Shown here piece after piece: positions 36,926 to 45,465 of a stretch of DNA of 64,000 nucleotides. Source of the stretch: Sediminibacterium sp. (GTDB lineage: Bacteria > Bacteroidota > Bacteroidia > Chitinophagales > Chitinophagaceae); the NCBI GenBank assembly GCA_017537025.1, contig JAFWCB010000008.1, positions 372,001-436,000 on the forward strand. Direction: 5' to 3'. A model generated the notes under the pieces. The model saw only the letters and a list, made by a program, of their open reading frames with translations. It was not told the DNA's origin and did no database searches. Every line of letters begins with the position of its first letter. Within the stretch, counting starts at the first letter, position 1. The position numbers were made by a program, and so were the translations under genes.

Positions 36926-37648
36926 CTAATCTCTCTGTGTAAAACTCTGAAATACCTTTTCTAAAGACTGGTTTTGTTTTAGATTTTGAAGGGTATCATT
37001 CGCAACGATTTCACCTCTATGAATGATAATAACGCGCTCACATAATGCCTCTACTTCAGGTAAAATATGGCTCGAAAATAAAACGGTTTTATCCCTGCCC
37101 AAATCCTTCATAAGTTGCCTTATTTCTATTATTTGATTAGGATCGAGACCACTGGTTGGTTCATCGAGAATCAAAACAGAGGGGTTATGCATAATAGCCG
37201 CTGCAAGCCCCACTCGCTGCTTATAACCTTTTGATAATTGTCCGATTTTTTTATGTGCTTCAACCCCTAACCCAACAGTTTCAATTACTTCCACTATCTT
37301 ATTCCTCCGGTCTCTTGTCTCCGGTCTCCTGTCTATTCCATGCACCCCCGCAATAAACGTTAAATACTCCCTTACATACATATCGTAATACAATGGATTG
37401 GCTTCTGATAAATAACCAATTTGTTTTTTTGCATCTATCGGATTTTTTAACATATCTATACCGGCAACTTGAATAGATCCGGTATCGGGTTGCAGATATC
37501 CCGTAATCATTTTCATGGTTGTGCTCTTACCGGCGCCATTAGGACCGAGAAAGCCAACTATTTCACCTTTCGTGGCATGAAAAGAAACATTATTCACTGC
37601 TTTTTGTGTTCCGTATTGCTTGGTTAGGTTATTAACTTGCAAAGACAT
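36926..37648 (-). CDS. gldA: Gliding-type ABC transporter ATP-binding protein (GldA-like)
   Basis: A 240-residue ABC ATPase. Walker A is GPNGAGKS (35-42), the signature is LSKGYKQRVGLA, Walker B is VLILDEPTSGLDP, and the H-loop is SSHILPEVE. The segment GYLSEANPLYYDMYVREYL is characteristic of GldA and close relatives. Known GldA proteins are near 300 residues; this one lacks most of the usual C-terminal domain and ends after SLEKVFQSFT. Residues about 105-115 (IDRRPETRDRR) derive from a palindromic repeat. No GldF/GldG permease genes are adjacent. The exact role in gliding or export is not certain. Confidence 0.78.
   Translation of the reverse strand: MSLQVNNLTKQYGTQKAVNNVSFHATKGEIVGFLGPNGAGKSTTMKMITGYLQPDTGSIQVAGIDMLKNPIDAKKQIGYLSEANPLYYDMYVREYLTFIAGVHGIDRRPETRDRRNKIVEVIETVGLGVEAHKKIGQLSKGYKQRVGLAAAIMHNPSVLILDEPTSGLDPNQIIEIRQLMKDLGRDKTVLFSSHILPEVEALCERVIIIHRGEIVANDTLQNLKQNQSLEKVFQSFTQRD
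37316..37335. repeat. Family 2 repeat fragment inside gldA
   Basis: TCCGGTCTCTTGTCTCCGGT-type sequence, repeating the CCGGTCTC words of the 86-bp repeat in the E1 gene. It is in frame and encodes part of the RRPETRDRR segment. Confidence 0.7.
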
Positions 37649-37684
37649 GAGCGCAAATTAACCAAAAATGGAAGGTAAATCTTA

Positions 37685-37900
37685 CTAACCTTTGTATTCT
37701 TCTTTAAAAGCATAATACCCGAAAATAAAGAGCCCAAGGGCAATCGGTAAAAAAACACCAATAAATACTGCCCATTGGATTTTTGTGTCAATACCGGGCT
37801 TTATGGCTATTTGATGGAGCCCTAATCGAATTAAAAAAAATAATAACACCGGGGCCAATATCATCCAAACAACGCCTAATACTTTTTTTATGGTATTCAT
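37685..37900 (-). CDS. Small two-helix membrane protein, partner of the MHS transporter
   Basis: A 71-residue protein with two membrane segments (about 6-27 and 42-63) and a charged tail (KEEYKG). Its ATG overlaps the transporter stop in an ATGA junction (37897-37900), which implies translational coupling. Small proteins of this kind are common right after MHS-type transporters in Bacteroidota, so a subunit or stabiliser role is plausible. I cannot name a family with certainty. Confidence 0.75.
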   Translation of the reverse strand: MNTIKKVLGVVWMILAPVLLFFLIRLGLHQIAIKPGIDTKIQWAVFIGVFLPIALGLFIFGYYAFKEEYKG

Positions 37901-39258
37901 TGTGCTGTTTTTTTTGAATTAATGTAAAAAGCACCTATAACAAAACATAATGATGCAATACTTATAGGGTACCACAAACCTGCTAATTTATTTTCTGTGT
38001 ACACGGTGGTGAGGAGTGTGGCAATGAAAGGGGTTAATCCTCCGAACACACCATTACCAATATGGTAGGGTAGCGACATAGACGTGTATCGAATTCTGGT
38101 GGGAAACATCTCTACTAAAAATGCTGCAATGGGGCCATAAACCATCGTTACATACCCTATCAATATAAAAACGATAGCAACCATTTTCCAGTAAGTGATG
38201 CCTGTTACCGTTCGGGTAGTTTTATTGGCTATGATAGTTGTGATACCATTGGTTTCGGCCAGGTATAATAATTCTTTGAATAAATAATGATAGGTACAAA
38301 CAGCCAGTAGCATACCGCTTAGCATGATCCATTTTCTTCCTACTTTATCACTCCAATGCCCGAATACGATAAAAAGTGGAGTAGCAAATAGAATGGCCCA
38401 GATTAAAATAGTGCGCGATTGTTCAAAATCTATTTTACAAACATTCTCTAAAAATGATTGTGCGTAAAATTGCCCTGTATACCATACAACACCCTGCCCC
38501 ATGGTGGCTCCAAATAAAGCCAATAGTACCATTTTTAAATTATCCTTTTTCCCGAAACTTTCCTTAAGGGGATTGGTTGCTGTATTGCCGGTTTGCTTAA
38601 GCTCCGTAAACAAGGGCGATTCTTGCATTTTTAATCGGATATAAATAGAAACGATTACTAAAACAATGGAAACCAAAAAAGGTATTCGCCACCCCCATTC
38701 GTTAAAAATCTCAATGGATTTTGCGGCGTTTTTATCCAATAAATTTCGGGTTAGAAGTATTACGCCTAAAGACACAAATAATCCTAAGGTAGCTGTAGTT
38801 TGTATCCATGAAGTATAATAGCCTTTTCGATTTTCAGGGGCATGTTCCGCAACATAAGTGGCCGCACCTCCGTATTCTCCGCCCAATGCTAATCCCTGAA
38901 TTAAACGAAGCAATAAAACCAACAATGGAGCAGCAAAACCAATACTATCATAGTTGGGAATCAATCCAATAGCGAATGTGGATCCTCCCATAAGAACCAG
39001 GGTTAGTAAAAAAGTATATTTTCTACCCACCATATCACCTAATCTTCCAAATACCAACGCCCCAAAAGGCCGAACGATAAAACCTGCCGCAAAAGTAGCC
39101 AGCGTAGATAATAAGGCTGCCGTAGGATTTGTTTTTGGGAAAAATTGTGTAGCAATAACGGTAGCCAAACTCCCAAAAATGTAAAAATCATACCACTCAA
39201 TTAAAGTGCCCAATGATGAGGCAGTAATTACTTTGCGGAGTGCGTTAGGATGATGCAT
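37897..39258 (-). CDS. MFS transporter, metabolite:H+ symporter (MHS) family
   Basis: A 453-residue, 12-segment inner-membrane symporter. N-terminal signature SSLGTLIEWYDFYIFG, the MFS loop motif GRLGDMVGRKYTF, and LALGGEYGGAATYVAEHAP are typical of the MHS family (ProP, KgtP, ShiA types). A long insert of about 30 residues near TM9-10 (LAETNGITTIIANKTTRT) is seen in some Bacteroidota members. The substrate could be an organic acid or osmolyte; it is not readable. I start at ATG 39256-39258; a TTG seven codons upstream is open. Confidence 0.88.
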   Translation of the reverse strand: MHHPNALRKVITASSLGTLIEWYDFYIFGSLATVIATQFFPKTNPTAALLSTLATFAAGFIVRPFGALVFGRLGDMVGRKYTFLLTLVLMGGSTFAIGLIPNYDSIGFAAPLLVLLLRLIQGLALGGEYGGAATYVAEHAPENRKGYYTSWIQTTATLGLFVSLGVILLTRNLLDKNAAKSIEIFNEWGWRIPFLVSIVLVIVSIYIRLKMQESPLFTELKQTGNTATNPLKESFGKKDNLKMVLLALFGATMGQGVVWYTGQFYAQSFLENVCKIDFEQSRTILIWAILFATPLFIVFGHWSDKVGRKWIMLSGMLLAVCTYHYLFKELLYLAETNGITTIIANKTTRTVTGITYWKMVAIVFILIGYVTMVYGPIAAFLVEMFPTRIRYTSMSLPYHIGNGVFGGLTPFIATLLTTVYTENKLAGLWYPISIASLCFVIGAFYINSKKTAQ

Positions 39259-39308
39259 GCCATATAAATGAACAACCAAACTACATGTTTATGATGGCAT
39301 TTCCAACA

Positions 39309-40553
39309 CTATTTGAAAGTAAAATGAAACGAAATAACATCCGATTGTAAGCCCGTATTTTGCAAATAATGTCCATATCGTAACTCTATAGAAGAAAACT
39401 GCTTAATATGTAAAACACCGCTTGGCGGAGACGCTCGTAAACCGGATCCTATAAATTCACTTTCAAAAGCGGAGTAAGCATAATTACTGGTATAATAATT
39501 TTCAGATACTTTATGCATACCATAGGGAGCAAAATACTTTGCCGCAGTTTGAACATAATATCTGAAAAAAGGAGATAGGGATAAAAAAGCATTGAACTTA
39601 ATCGGAACTTCAATATCTGCTGTTTGTGATTGTATGCCCCAATCATCTGTATAAAAGCGGTAAAATCCACGTATGATAATATGGTCATCTGCGAAATAAT
39701 TCAGCCTTAATCCGATGGGTAATTTTGTTCGGGTAGAAGGTAAATTTTCAACATGAACAGATCCATCACTTGTATACACTCTATGAAAGGGAAGACCCAG
39801 ATATCCGTTTTGTGTGGTAGGATCAAAACTGATACTGGCTTGCATCCGTTGATTAATAACCTGAGATAGGGATAAAGACAAATTGAAAGTGTTTCTTGGA
39901 TTAGAGGGAATACCATCATTACCTCCTAAAATTGATGTAACTGATCCGCCACCTCTGCTCGCACTGGTTACTACGGTGGTGGTGGTACGAGCCGGTATTA
40001 ATTCGGAAGGATAAATTTGTTTTACTTTATCAAAAAAGGCGGATGCTTTCCATTGTAATTCTGTGTTTTCATTAAAGCCTTTACTTCCATGTATATCTAA
40101 TCCTAATGATTTATAATTATACTCTCCGGATAAATAAATACCGAGACCGAAGCTTTGTTTTCTCTCCGTATTTTCCTGCGTCCAGTTAAGAGAAGGATAC
40201 ACACGGGTACCTGTAGTTGAAGAAGCCCCGGTTTTAGACACAAAAGCAGCAGAGGCAGCCGTATGGTGATCGATTCCAAGTTCGGTGCTTAGCGTATGTT
40301 TTCTGCCCCAATCATCATACCCTACCCATTTCAATTCAATACCATTCATGAGGTCGGTAACTTTTTCGTTTCCTAAGCCCCCTGTAATGGCTGAATGTCC
40401 ACCTGTTTGGGTATAGTAACTATTTACTAAATTAACTTCTTGTAACGATAATTTCTTCGCTTTAAATTCGAGATTTTGTGCATTCGAAAATTGAGCGAAG
40501 AGATGGCTCACATATACAATGAGCCCTATCATGGTTAAACTTAATTTCTTCAT
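39309..40553 (-). CDS. DUF3570 outer-membrane beta-barrel protein
   Basis: A 414-residue exported protein: signal peptide (LTMIGLIVYVSHLFAQ), then a beta-rich body with alternating strands and a C-terminal strand ending in phenylalanine-rich sequence (SFHFTFK), as expected for an outer-membrane barrel. It matches the DUF3570 pattern (LEFKAKKLSLQEVN, RVYPSLNWTQENTE, LPIGLRLNYF). DUF3570 genes usually sit next to DUF4266, ApbE and a thioredoxin-like gene, exactly as here. It is the last gene of that operon. Function unknown. Confidence 0.82.
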   Translation of the reverse strand: MKKLSLTMIGLIVYVSHLFAQFSNAQNLEFKAKKLSLQEVNLVNSYYTQTGGHSAITGGLGNEKVTDLMNGIELKWVGYDDWGRKHTLSTELGIDHHTAASAAFVSKTGASSTTGTRVYPSLNWTQENTERKQSFGLGIYLSGEYNYKSLGLDIHGSKGFNENTELQWKASAFFDKVKQIYPSELIPARTTTTVVTSASRGGGSVTSILGGNDGIPSNPRNTFNLSLSLSQVINQRMQASISFDPTTQNGYLGLPFHRVYTSDGSVHVENLPSTRTKLPIGLRLNYFADDHIIIRGFYRFYTDDWGIQSQTADIEVPIKFNAFLSLSPFFRYYVQTAAKYFAPYGMHKVSENYYTSNYAYSAFESEFIGSGLRASPPSGVLHIKQFSSIELRYGHYLQNTGLQSDVISFHFTFK

Positions 40554-40570
40554 GTTGATTTTTTCAAGTG

Positions 40571-40798
40571 TTAATTACAACCACAACCACCACCCGTTTT
40601 TCCTCCATTAGCTCCAGATGAACCTTCCCGATATCCCTGAAAATTAAGTTCGTTTCGTTGTACTCTTCGGCTGCTTAACGACATTTCCGCATCGTTGATT
40701 TTGCTTTTTTGATAGCCTTTTACATTAGTACAACCCGTAATCATAGCGCTTGCCAAAACACATGAGATAGCAAGAACTGTTTTCTTTTTCTTATGCAT
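40571..40798 (-). CDS. DUF4266 small lipoprotein with Gly/Cys tail
   Basis: A 75-residue lipoprotein: positively charged N-terminus, hydrophobic segment, lipobox ITGC with Cys23. The mature part is about 50 residues and ends in GSSGANGG to GGGCGCN, the glycine-rich tail with two cysteines typical of DUF4266. The motif SGAN recalls, imperfectly, the SGA(S/T) flavinylation site of ApbE substrates. I start at ATG 40796-40798, overlapping the apbE stop by 8 bases, which implies coupled translation. It is probably anchored in the periplasm or outer membrane beside the DUF3570 barrel. Function unknown. Confidence 0.8.
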   Translation of the reverse strand: MHKKKKTVLAISCVLASAMITGCTNVKGYQKSKINDAEMSLSSRRVQRNELNFQGYREGSSGANGGKTGGGCGCN

Positions 40799-41741
40799 CA
40801 ATTTCAGTTTTAAGATGAATGTTTTTTGAAGTAAATACCTGATCGTTATCATCGATAATGATAACTTCCATTTGATCTATTTGATTGATAAGTGATAAAC
40901 CGGCTTCTACCCCCAAAATCATTACTGGGGTAGCCATAGCATCTGCTAACTCGGCAAATGAAGTGAGGATGGTTACACTTTTTATGCCTTCCACCGGGTA
41001 GCCGGTGCGAGGATTGATAGTATGTGAATATTTCTTTCCATTAATGATGGCATATTTCTCGTAATTGCCTGAGGTTGCCATCGCAATATTTGATATTTTG
41101 AAATAGGAAAAAATGGTGTTGCTTAAATTGGGATTCGCAATACCGATGGTCCAGGGTTCCCCATTGGGTTGATTCCCCCAAACGCTTAAATCGCCTGAAG
41201 CATTTACAACACCAGAATGAACCCCCATTTTCAACATAATCTGTTTTGCTTTATCGGCTGCATAACCTTTCCCGATACCCCCAAAACCAATCCGCATACC
41301 TTCTTGTTTCAACATAACTGTTGATGATACCGGATTGAGAACAATATTTTTATAGTTGATCAATGCTACAGACTTACTGGCTGTTTGTTTATTAGGTAAT
41401 GACTGCATACTGGTATCAAAATTCCAAAATCTTTTATCGAGCGATCCATAACTTAGGTCGAAAGCACCATCGGTAACCTGAGAAATTCTTTGAGCCCTTT
41501 CTATCAAGGAAAAAGTTTCTTCGCTTACGGTAACCGGTTTAATTCCTGCAAAACGATTAATAGCATTGGTTTCACTCGATTCTTGAAAAGTACTTAATAA
41601 GGCTTCTATTCTTTTAATTTCCGCAACGCCGGCCTCCACAGCTTTTTGAGCTAACAACTCATTTTCGTGAACGGCCGTTAGCTCAAAGTGGTTACCCATT
41701 AACTTGGCTTGTATTTTATAAAATGGTTTTTCCAAAGTCAC
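40791..41741 (-). CDS. apbE: FAD:protein FMN transferase
   Basis: A 316-residue ApbE family enzyme that attaches FMN covalently to a Ser or Thr of target proteins outside the cytoplasm, with FAD and magnesium. Motifs: LMGNHFELTA near the N-terminus, IGFGGIGKGYAADKA, NASGDLSVWG, and YSHTINPRTGYPV. No clear signal peptide is visible. The start is a GTG (41739-41741) that overlaps the TAG stop of the thioredoxin gene by one base; the next ATG (41699) would remove conserved residues before LMG. It lies between thioredoxin and DUF4266 genes. The only nearby candidate target is the DUF4266 lipoprotein. Confidence 0.9.
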   Translation of the reverse strand: MTLEKPFYKIQAKLMGNHFELTAVHENELLAQKAVEAGVAEIKRIEALLSTFQESSETNAINRFAGIKPVTVSEETFSLIERAQRISQVTDGAFDLSYGSLDKRFWNFDTSMQSLPNKQTASKSVALINYKNIVLNPVSSTVMLKQEGMRIGFGGIGKGYAADKAKQIMLKMGVHSGVVNASGDLSVWGNQPNGEPWTIGIANPNLSNTIFSYFKISNIAMATSGNYEKYAIINGKKYSHTINPRTGYPVEGIKSVTILTSFAELADAMATPVMILGVEAGLSLINQIDQMEVIIIDDNDQVFTSKNIHLKTEIDA

Positions 41742-42166
41742 TATTCCAAATCTTTAAGATCGTTTATAAAAGCGGCGGCCGACTGATGTTGATATCCTTC
41801 CCATGATTTAAGTATTTTACCATTTTCATCTAATAGTAATGTGTAAGGGAAAATGCCATTCGGATTGTATTTATCGGCTAATTGATCATTTTGTTTTTGC
41901 TGTTCTTTAGCCAATTGATTTTTTTTTGATCTGGGGAAATCGGCTCTTACCAATATCAATTTACTTTGTGCATATTGTTGAAATATCTCCGAATCGAAAA
42001 TATCCTTATGCATCCTTATACAGGGGGCGCACCAGTCGGAGCCGGAAAAATTTACGAGTATTTTCTTATGCGTTTGTAGGGCTTCTTTTTTCGATTTTTC
42101 AAAATCTCCACTCCATATCGTTGTGTTTGAATAAGCAAAAAGAATACACGCTAATAAGAACTTCAT
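41741..42166 (-). CDS. Periplasmic thioredoxin family protein
   Basis: A 141-residue exported thioredoxin-fold protein: signal peptide (FLLACILFAYSNTT), active site SDWCAPC with C46 and C49, a cis-proline region (GIFPYTLLLDENG), and a DsbD-gamma/YyaL-like layout. It would reduce or oxidise disulfides in the periplasm. It is the first gene of the thioredoxin-apbE-DUF4266-DUF3570 operon, so its client could be the Gly/Cys-rich tail of DUF4266. No clear promoter was found. Confidence 0.88.
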   Translation of the reverse strand: MKFLLACILFAYSNTTIWSGDFEKSKKEALQTHKKILVNFSGSDWCAPCIRMHKDIFDSEIFQQYAQSKLILVRADFPRSKKNQLAKEQQKQNDQLADKYNPNGIFPYTLLLDENGKILKSWEGYQHQSAAAFINDLKDLE

Positions 42167-42271
42167 AGTTTTAATTTGGGGTTATTACTAAAGAGAGTAT
42201 GAAGGTATCCTCAATCGCTGCCTGATTTTTTAAGTTGGGCCGGCTTTTTGAATAAATTAACATGTTTTTAA

Positions 42272-42300
42272 TTTGGTAACGATTGCATTAACTATCTTAT
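42272..42300 (+). promoter_or_regulatory. Possible promoter of acs
   Basis: TTTG (42272-42275), 17 bases, then TATCTTAT (42293-42300), close to the Bacteroidota -33/-7 form. The predicted start is about 20 bases before the ATG at 42327. Confidence 0.4.
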
Positions 42301-42326
42301 TTTTAAGCCATAACATGATGCGAAAA

Positions 42327-44273
42327 ATGAGCTATCCTTATCAAATAACCAGCTTTGAGGCTTACCAAGAAGCCTATCAGAAGAGTATCGAAGATCCGGC
42401 TGCTTTTTGGGAATCAGTTGCGGAACACTTTGTATGGAAACAAAGGTGGACAAGCAAAGACCAAGTATTAAACTGGAATTTTACAGATCCTAATATTGAG
42501 TGGTTTAAAGGCGCAAAGCTAAATATTACAGAGAACTGCTTAGATAGACATTTAGCTGAAAGGGGGAATCAGCCTGCTATTATTTGGGAGCCTAATTCTC
42601 CCGATGAACCACATCGTATTATCACGTATAAAAAACTGCATGAGAAAGTTTGCTCTTTTGCACAGGTTTTAAAAAATAATGGTGTACACAAAGGAGATCG
42701 GGTATGTATTTATATGGGAATGATCCCGGAACTCGCTATTGCTGTTCTGGCTTGTGCACGCATAGGAGCTATTCACAGCGTTGTATTCGGTGGCTTTTCT
42801 GCGCAAAGTATTGCCGATCGATTAGAAGACGCTAAAGCTGAATTTATTATTACTTGCGATGGTGCATTCAGAGGCGCAAAAGATATCCCCTTAAAAGCAG
42901 TTATTGATGAAGCGTTAATCGGTAATAAAATTGTAAAGCGGGTGATCGTTTGTACCCGAACACATACACCGGTATCTATGATAAAAGGTAGAGATGTATG
43001 GTGGGAAGATGAAATGAAGCAAGTGGAAGAAAGAGGAAATCTTTTTATAGAGGCTGAATCGATGGACGCAGAAGATCCCTTATTTATTTTATATACCTCC
43101 GGTAGTACCGGTAAACCCAAAGGTGTAGTGCATAGTACGGCAGGTTATATGATCTACACCACCTATACTTTTGTTAATGTGTTCCAATATCAACCTAATC
43201 AAATTCATTTTTGTACCGCTGATATTGGTTGGATAACCGGACATAGTTATATCGTTTATGGTCCTTTAAGTGCCGGTGCCACTTCTCTTTTATTTGAAGG
43301 AGTGCCTACATTCCCTGATGCCGGTCGTTTTTGGGATATCGTAGATAAATACAAAGTAAATATTTTATATACGGCACCTACCGCCATTCGTAGCTTAATG
43401 GGTTTTGGATTAGGACCCTTACAAGGAAAAGATCTATCCTCGTTAAAAGTATTAGGAACTGTTGGGGAACCGATTAATGAAGAAGCCTGGCATTGGTATG
43501 ATGAACATGTAGGAAAGAAAAAATGCCCGATTGTAGATACATGGTGGCAAACCGAAACAGGTGGCTGTTTGATTAGTAATATGGCGGGTATAACTCCTGC
43601 TAAACCAAGCTGGGCAACGCTTCCCATGCCCGGCGTTCAACTTTTGCTGGTAGATGAAAAAGGGGAAGAGATAAAAGCAGCAGCCGATGAAACTATCTCG
43701 GGTAACCTTTGCATTAAAGCACCCTGGCCATCCATTTTACGTACTACTTATGGCGATCATGAACGTTGCAGAACCAACTATTTCGCAACTTATCCGGGTT
43801 TGTATTTTACGGGAGACGGAGCTTTGAGAGATAAAGATGGTAATTATAGAATTACCGGAAGAGTAGATGATGTGCTGAATGTTAGCGGGCATCGTATTGG
43901 AACTGCAGAGGTAGAAAATGCTATCAATATGCACGCCGGAGTGGTAGAAAGTGCAGTAGTTGGTTTCCCACATGAAGTAAAGGGACAAGGAATTTATGCA
44001 TATGTTATTTACCAGGGCTCACAAGCTCAAGATTCACATGGTAGCGGCGATTTGGTTCGAAAAGATATTTTACAAACAGTAACAAGAATTATTGGTGCTA
44101 TTGCCAAGCCAGATAAAATTCAATTTGTTAGTGGCTTACCCAAAACTCGTAGCGGTAAAATTATGCGTCGTATTCTAAGAAAAATTGCAGAAGGTGAAAC
44201 GGAAAACCTTGGTGATACTTCTACCTTGTTAGACCCCGGCGTGGTAGATGAGATTAAGAGGGGGAGGAGGTGA
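42327..44273 (+). CDS. acs: Acetyl-CoA synthetase (acetate-CoA ligase)
   Basis: A 648-residue AMP-forming enzyme that activates acetate to acetyl-CoA in two steps. Motifs: LNITENCLDRHLA near the N-terminus, the P-loop-like YTSGSTGKPKGVVH, DTWWQTETGG, FTGDGALRDKDGNYRITGRVDDVLNVSGHRI, and the C-terminal acetylatable lysine in KTRSGKIMRRIL. Length is typical for Acs. I start at ATG 42327 (MSYPYQITS); the longer frame begins with a TTG and adds a hydrophobic stretch not seen in the family. Single gene with its own promoter; lysine acetylation may regulate it as in other bacteria. Confidence 0.95.
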   Translation: MSYPYQITSFEAYQEAYQKSIEDPAAFWESVAEHFVWKQRWTSKDQVLNWNFTDPNIEWFKGAKLNITENCLDRHLAERGNQPAIIWEPNSPDEPHRIITYKKLHEKVCSFAQVLKNNGVHKGDRVCIYMGMIPELAIAVLACARIGAIHSVVFGGFSAQSIADRLEDAKAEFIITCDGAFRGAKDIPLKAVIDEALIGNKIVKRVIVCTRTHTPVSMIKGRDVWWEDEMKQVEERGNLFIEAESMDAEDPLFILYTSGSTGKPKGVVHSTAGYMIYTTYTFVNVFQYQPNQIHFCTADIGWITGHSYIVYGPLSAGATSLLFEGVPTFPDAGRFWDIVDKYKVNILYTAPTAIRSLMGFGLGPLQGKDLSSLKVLGTVGEPINEEAWHWYDEHVGKKKCPIVDTWWQTETGGCLISNMAGITPAKPSWATLPMPGVQLLLVDEKGEEIKAAADETISGNLCIKAPWPSILRTTYGDHERCRTNYFATYPGLYFTGDGALRDKDGNYRITGRVDDVLNVSGHRIGTAEVENAINMHAGVVESAVVGFPHEVKGQGIYAYVIYQGSQAQDSHGSGDLVRKDILQTVTRIIGAIAKPDKIQFVSGLPKTRSGKIMRRILRKIAEGETENLGDTSTLLDPGVVDEIKRGRR

Positions 44274-44323
44274 GCTGAGAGGAAAGGTTTAAGGTTATAG
44301 GAGTTTCTCGTAACTCGTATCTT

Positions 44324-45409
44324 TTAATTATTTAATGCATCCTCAAGCTTCGCAATCAATTTCGGAAAACCTGTAATGGCATTATTGCATAATACAATCA
44401 ATGTTTTTTTGTTGTGCAAGAAACGAACAATTTGTGTTTTATAGCCCGGATTATCGCCATTGTGCAACACATATTTATTACCCAATGAATCTGTTTTGAT
44501 TTCCCATCCAAAACCATAATTAGAAAGGGTGCCGTTGTTTAATTCGGCAGGTGTAAAAGCGGCTTCTAAACTTGCCAGTTTCACTAGTTTTTGGGTATAT
44601 AAAGCCTGATCCCATTTTAACAGATCTTCCGCTGTAGAGCTGATTCTACCCGGCCCCTTGCGATTTCCTAACCATATGGTATAGTTAGAAGATGGAAATG
44701 AATCGGCGCGAATAAATTGATTTCTTTCCGGAACATATATATGACCTAAGGCAAAATTTTTAATACGGGCTTTTTCTTCCAGGCTACGTATATCAGTATC
44801 CTTCATTCCTAATTTTTGAAAAATTTCTTTTCTGCAAAATTCAATAAAGTCGGTCCCGGATACTTTTTCAGCAATACTTGCCAGCAGTACATAACCGGTA
44901 TTGCTGTAATTGTATTGCTCACCCGGTGAAAATAATTTCGGAGGTTTATATAGATTCAAATATGCTAATATATCAGAGTTGCCGGCTACTTTATTTTTAT
45001 CCCAATAAGTATCCATAATAGCTTGATAGTCGGGTAAACCACTGGTATGATTGAGTAAATGCCTGATGGTAATACCAGTGTAAGCGATGGTTAAATATTG
45101 GTTCACTGAATCATCTATATCTAACTTACCCCTTTCTTGTAAAATCATAATAGCCATGGCAGTAAACTGCTTGCTCACTGATGCTAATTCAAAGATATCT
45201 GTATGCTTTAAAGGAATAGTTTCTGCAAAATTGCGATAGCCATATGCTTTATTGAAAACTACGCTGCCTTTATCGGCTACTAGTACTACACCACTAAATT
45301 GTTCCTTTTTTACAAAAGAATCTATAATGGAGCCAATCACCTGCCCCTGTGCATGGATAGCTACTTTAAAAATAATGAAAATGGAAAGGAGAAATATTTT
45401 TTTATGCAT
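44324..45409 (-). CDS. Exported serine hydrolase (beta-lactamase/D-Ala-D-Ala peptidase-like)
   Basis: A 361-residue exported protein with a signal peptide (IFLLSIFIIFKVAIHAQ). Beta-lactamase-related core: nucleophile motif SVSK in ELASVSKQFTAMAI, YSN in QYNYSNTGYVLL, and HNG in place of HSG/KTG (VLHNGDNPGYK). It lacks the extra C-terminal domain of the larger paralogue at 11604-13130. It follows a D-aminoacylase-like gene on the same strand after a 56-base gap; both could process D-amino-acid-containing compounds, which is inference. Confidence 0.85.
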   Translation of the reverse strand: MHKKIFLLSIFIIFKVAIHAQGQVIGSIIDSFVKKEQFSGVVLVADKGSVVFNKAYGYRNFAETIPLKHTDIFELASVSKQFTAMAIMILQERGKLDIDDSVNQYLTIAYTGITIRHLLNHTSGLPDYQAIMDTYWDKNKVAGNSDILAYLNLYKPPKLFSPGEQYNYSNTGYVLLASIAEKVSGTDFIEFCRKEIFQKLGMKDTDIRSLEEKARIKNFALGHIYVPERNQFIRADSFPSSNYTIWLGNRKGPGRISSTAEDLLKWDQALYTQKLVKLASLEAAFTPAELNNGTLSNYGFGWEIKTDSLGNKYVLHNGDNPGYKTQIVRFLHNKKTLIVLCNNAITGFPKLIAKLEDALNN

Positions 45410-45429
45410 AGAACCTGTTTACTCAATAC

Positions 45430-45455
45430 ACTAATTCATAATTCAAAATTCATAA
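45430..45455. repeat. AT-rich intergenic repeat
   Basis: AATTCATAATTC followed by AAAATTCATAAT; the same words form a hairpin at 48208-48240. Lies between the two minus-strand hydrolase genes. Confidence 0.5.
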
Positions 45456-45465
45456 TGCCTAACGC

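Noticed and set aside
40571-40798. DUF4266 product as a ribosomally made modified peptide (Gly/Cys-rich tail)
   Set aside because: No modification or leader-peptidase genes are nearby; a lipoprotein signal explains its N-terminus better.
43256-43627. 123-codon minus-strand frame inside acs
   Set aside because: Antisense shadow of a highly conserved gene.
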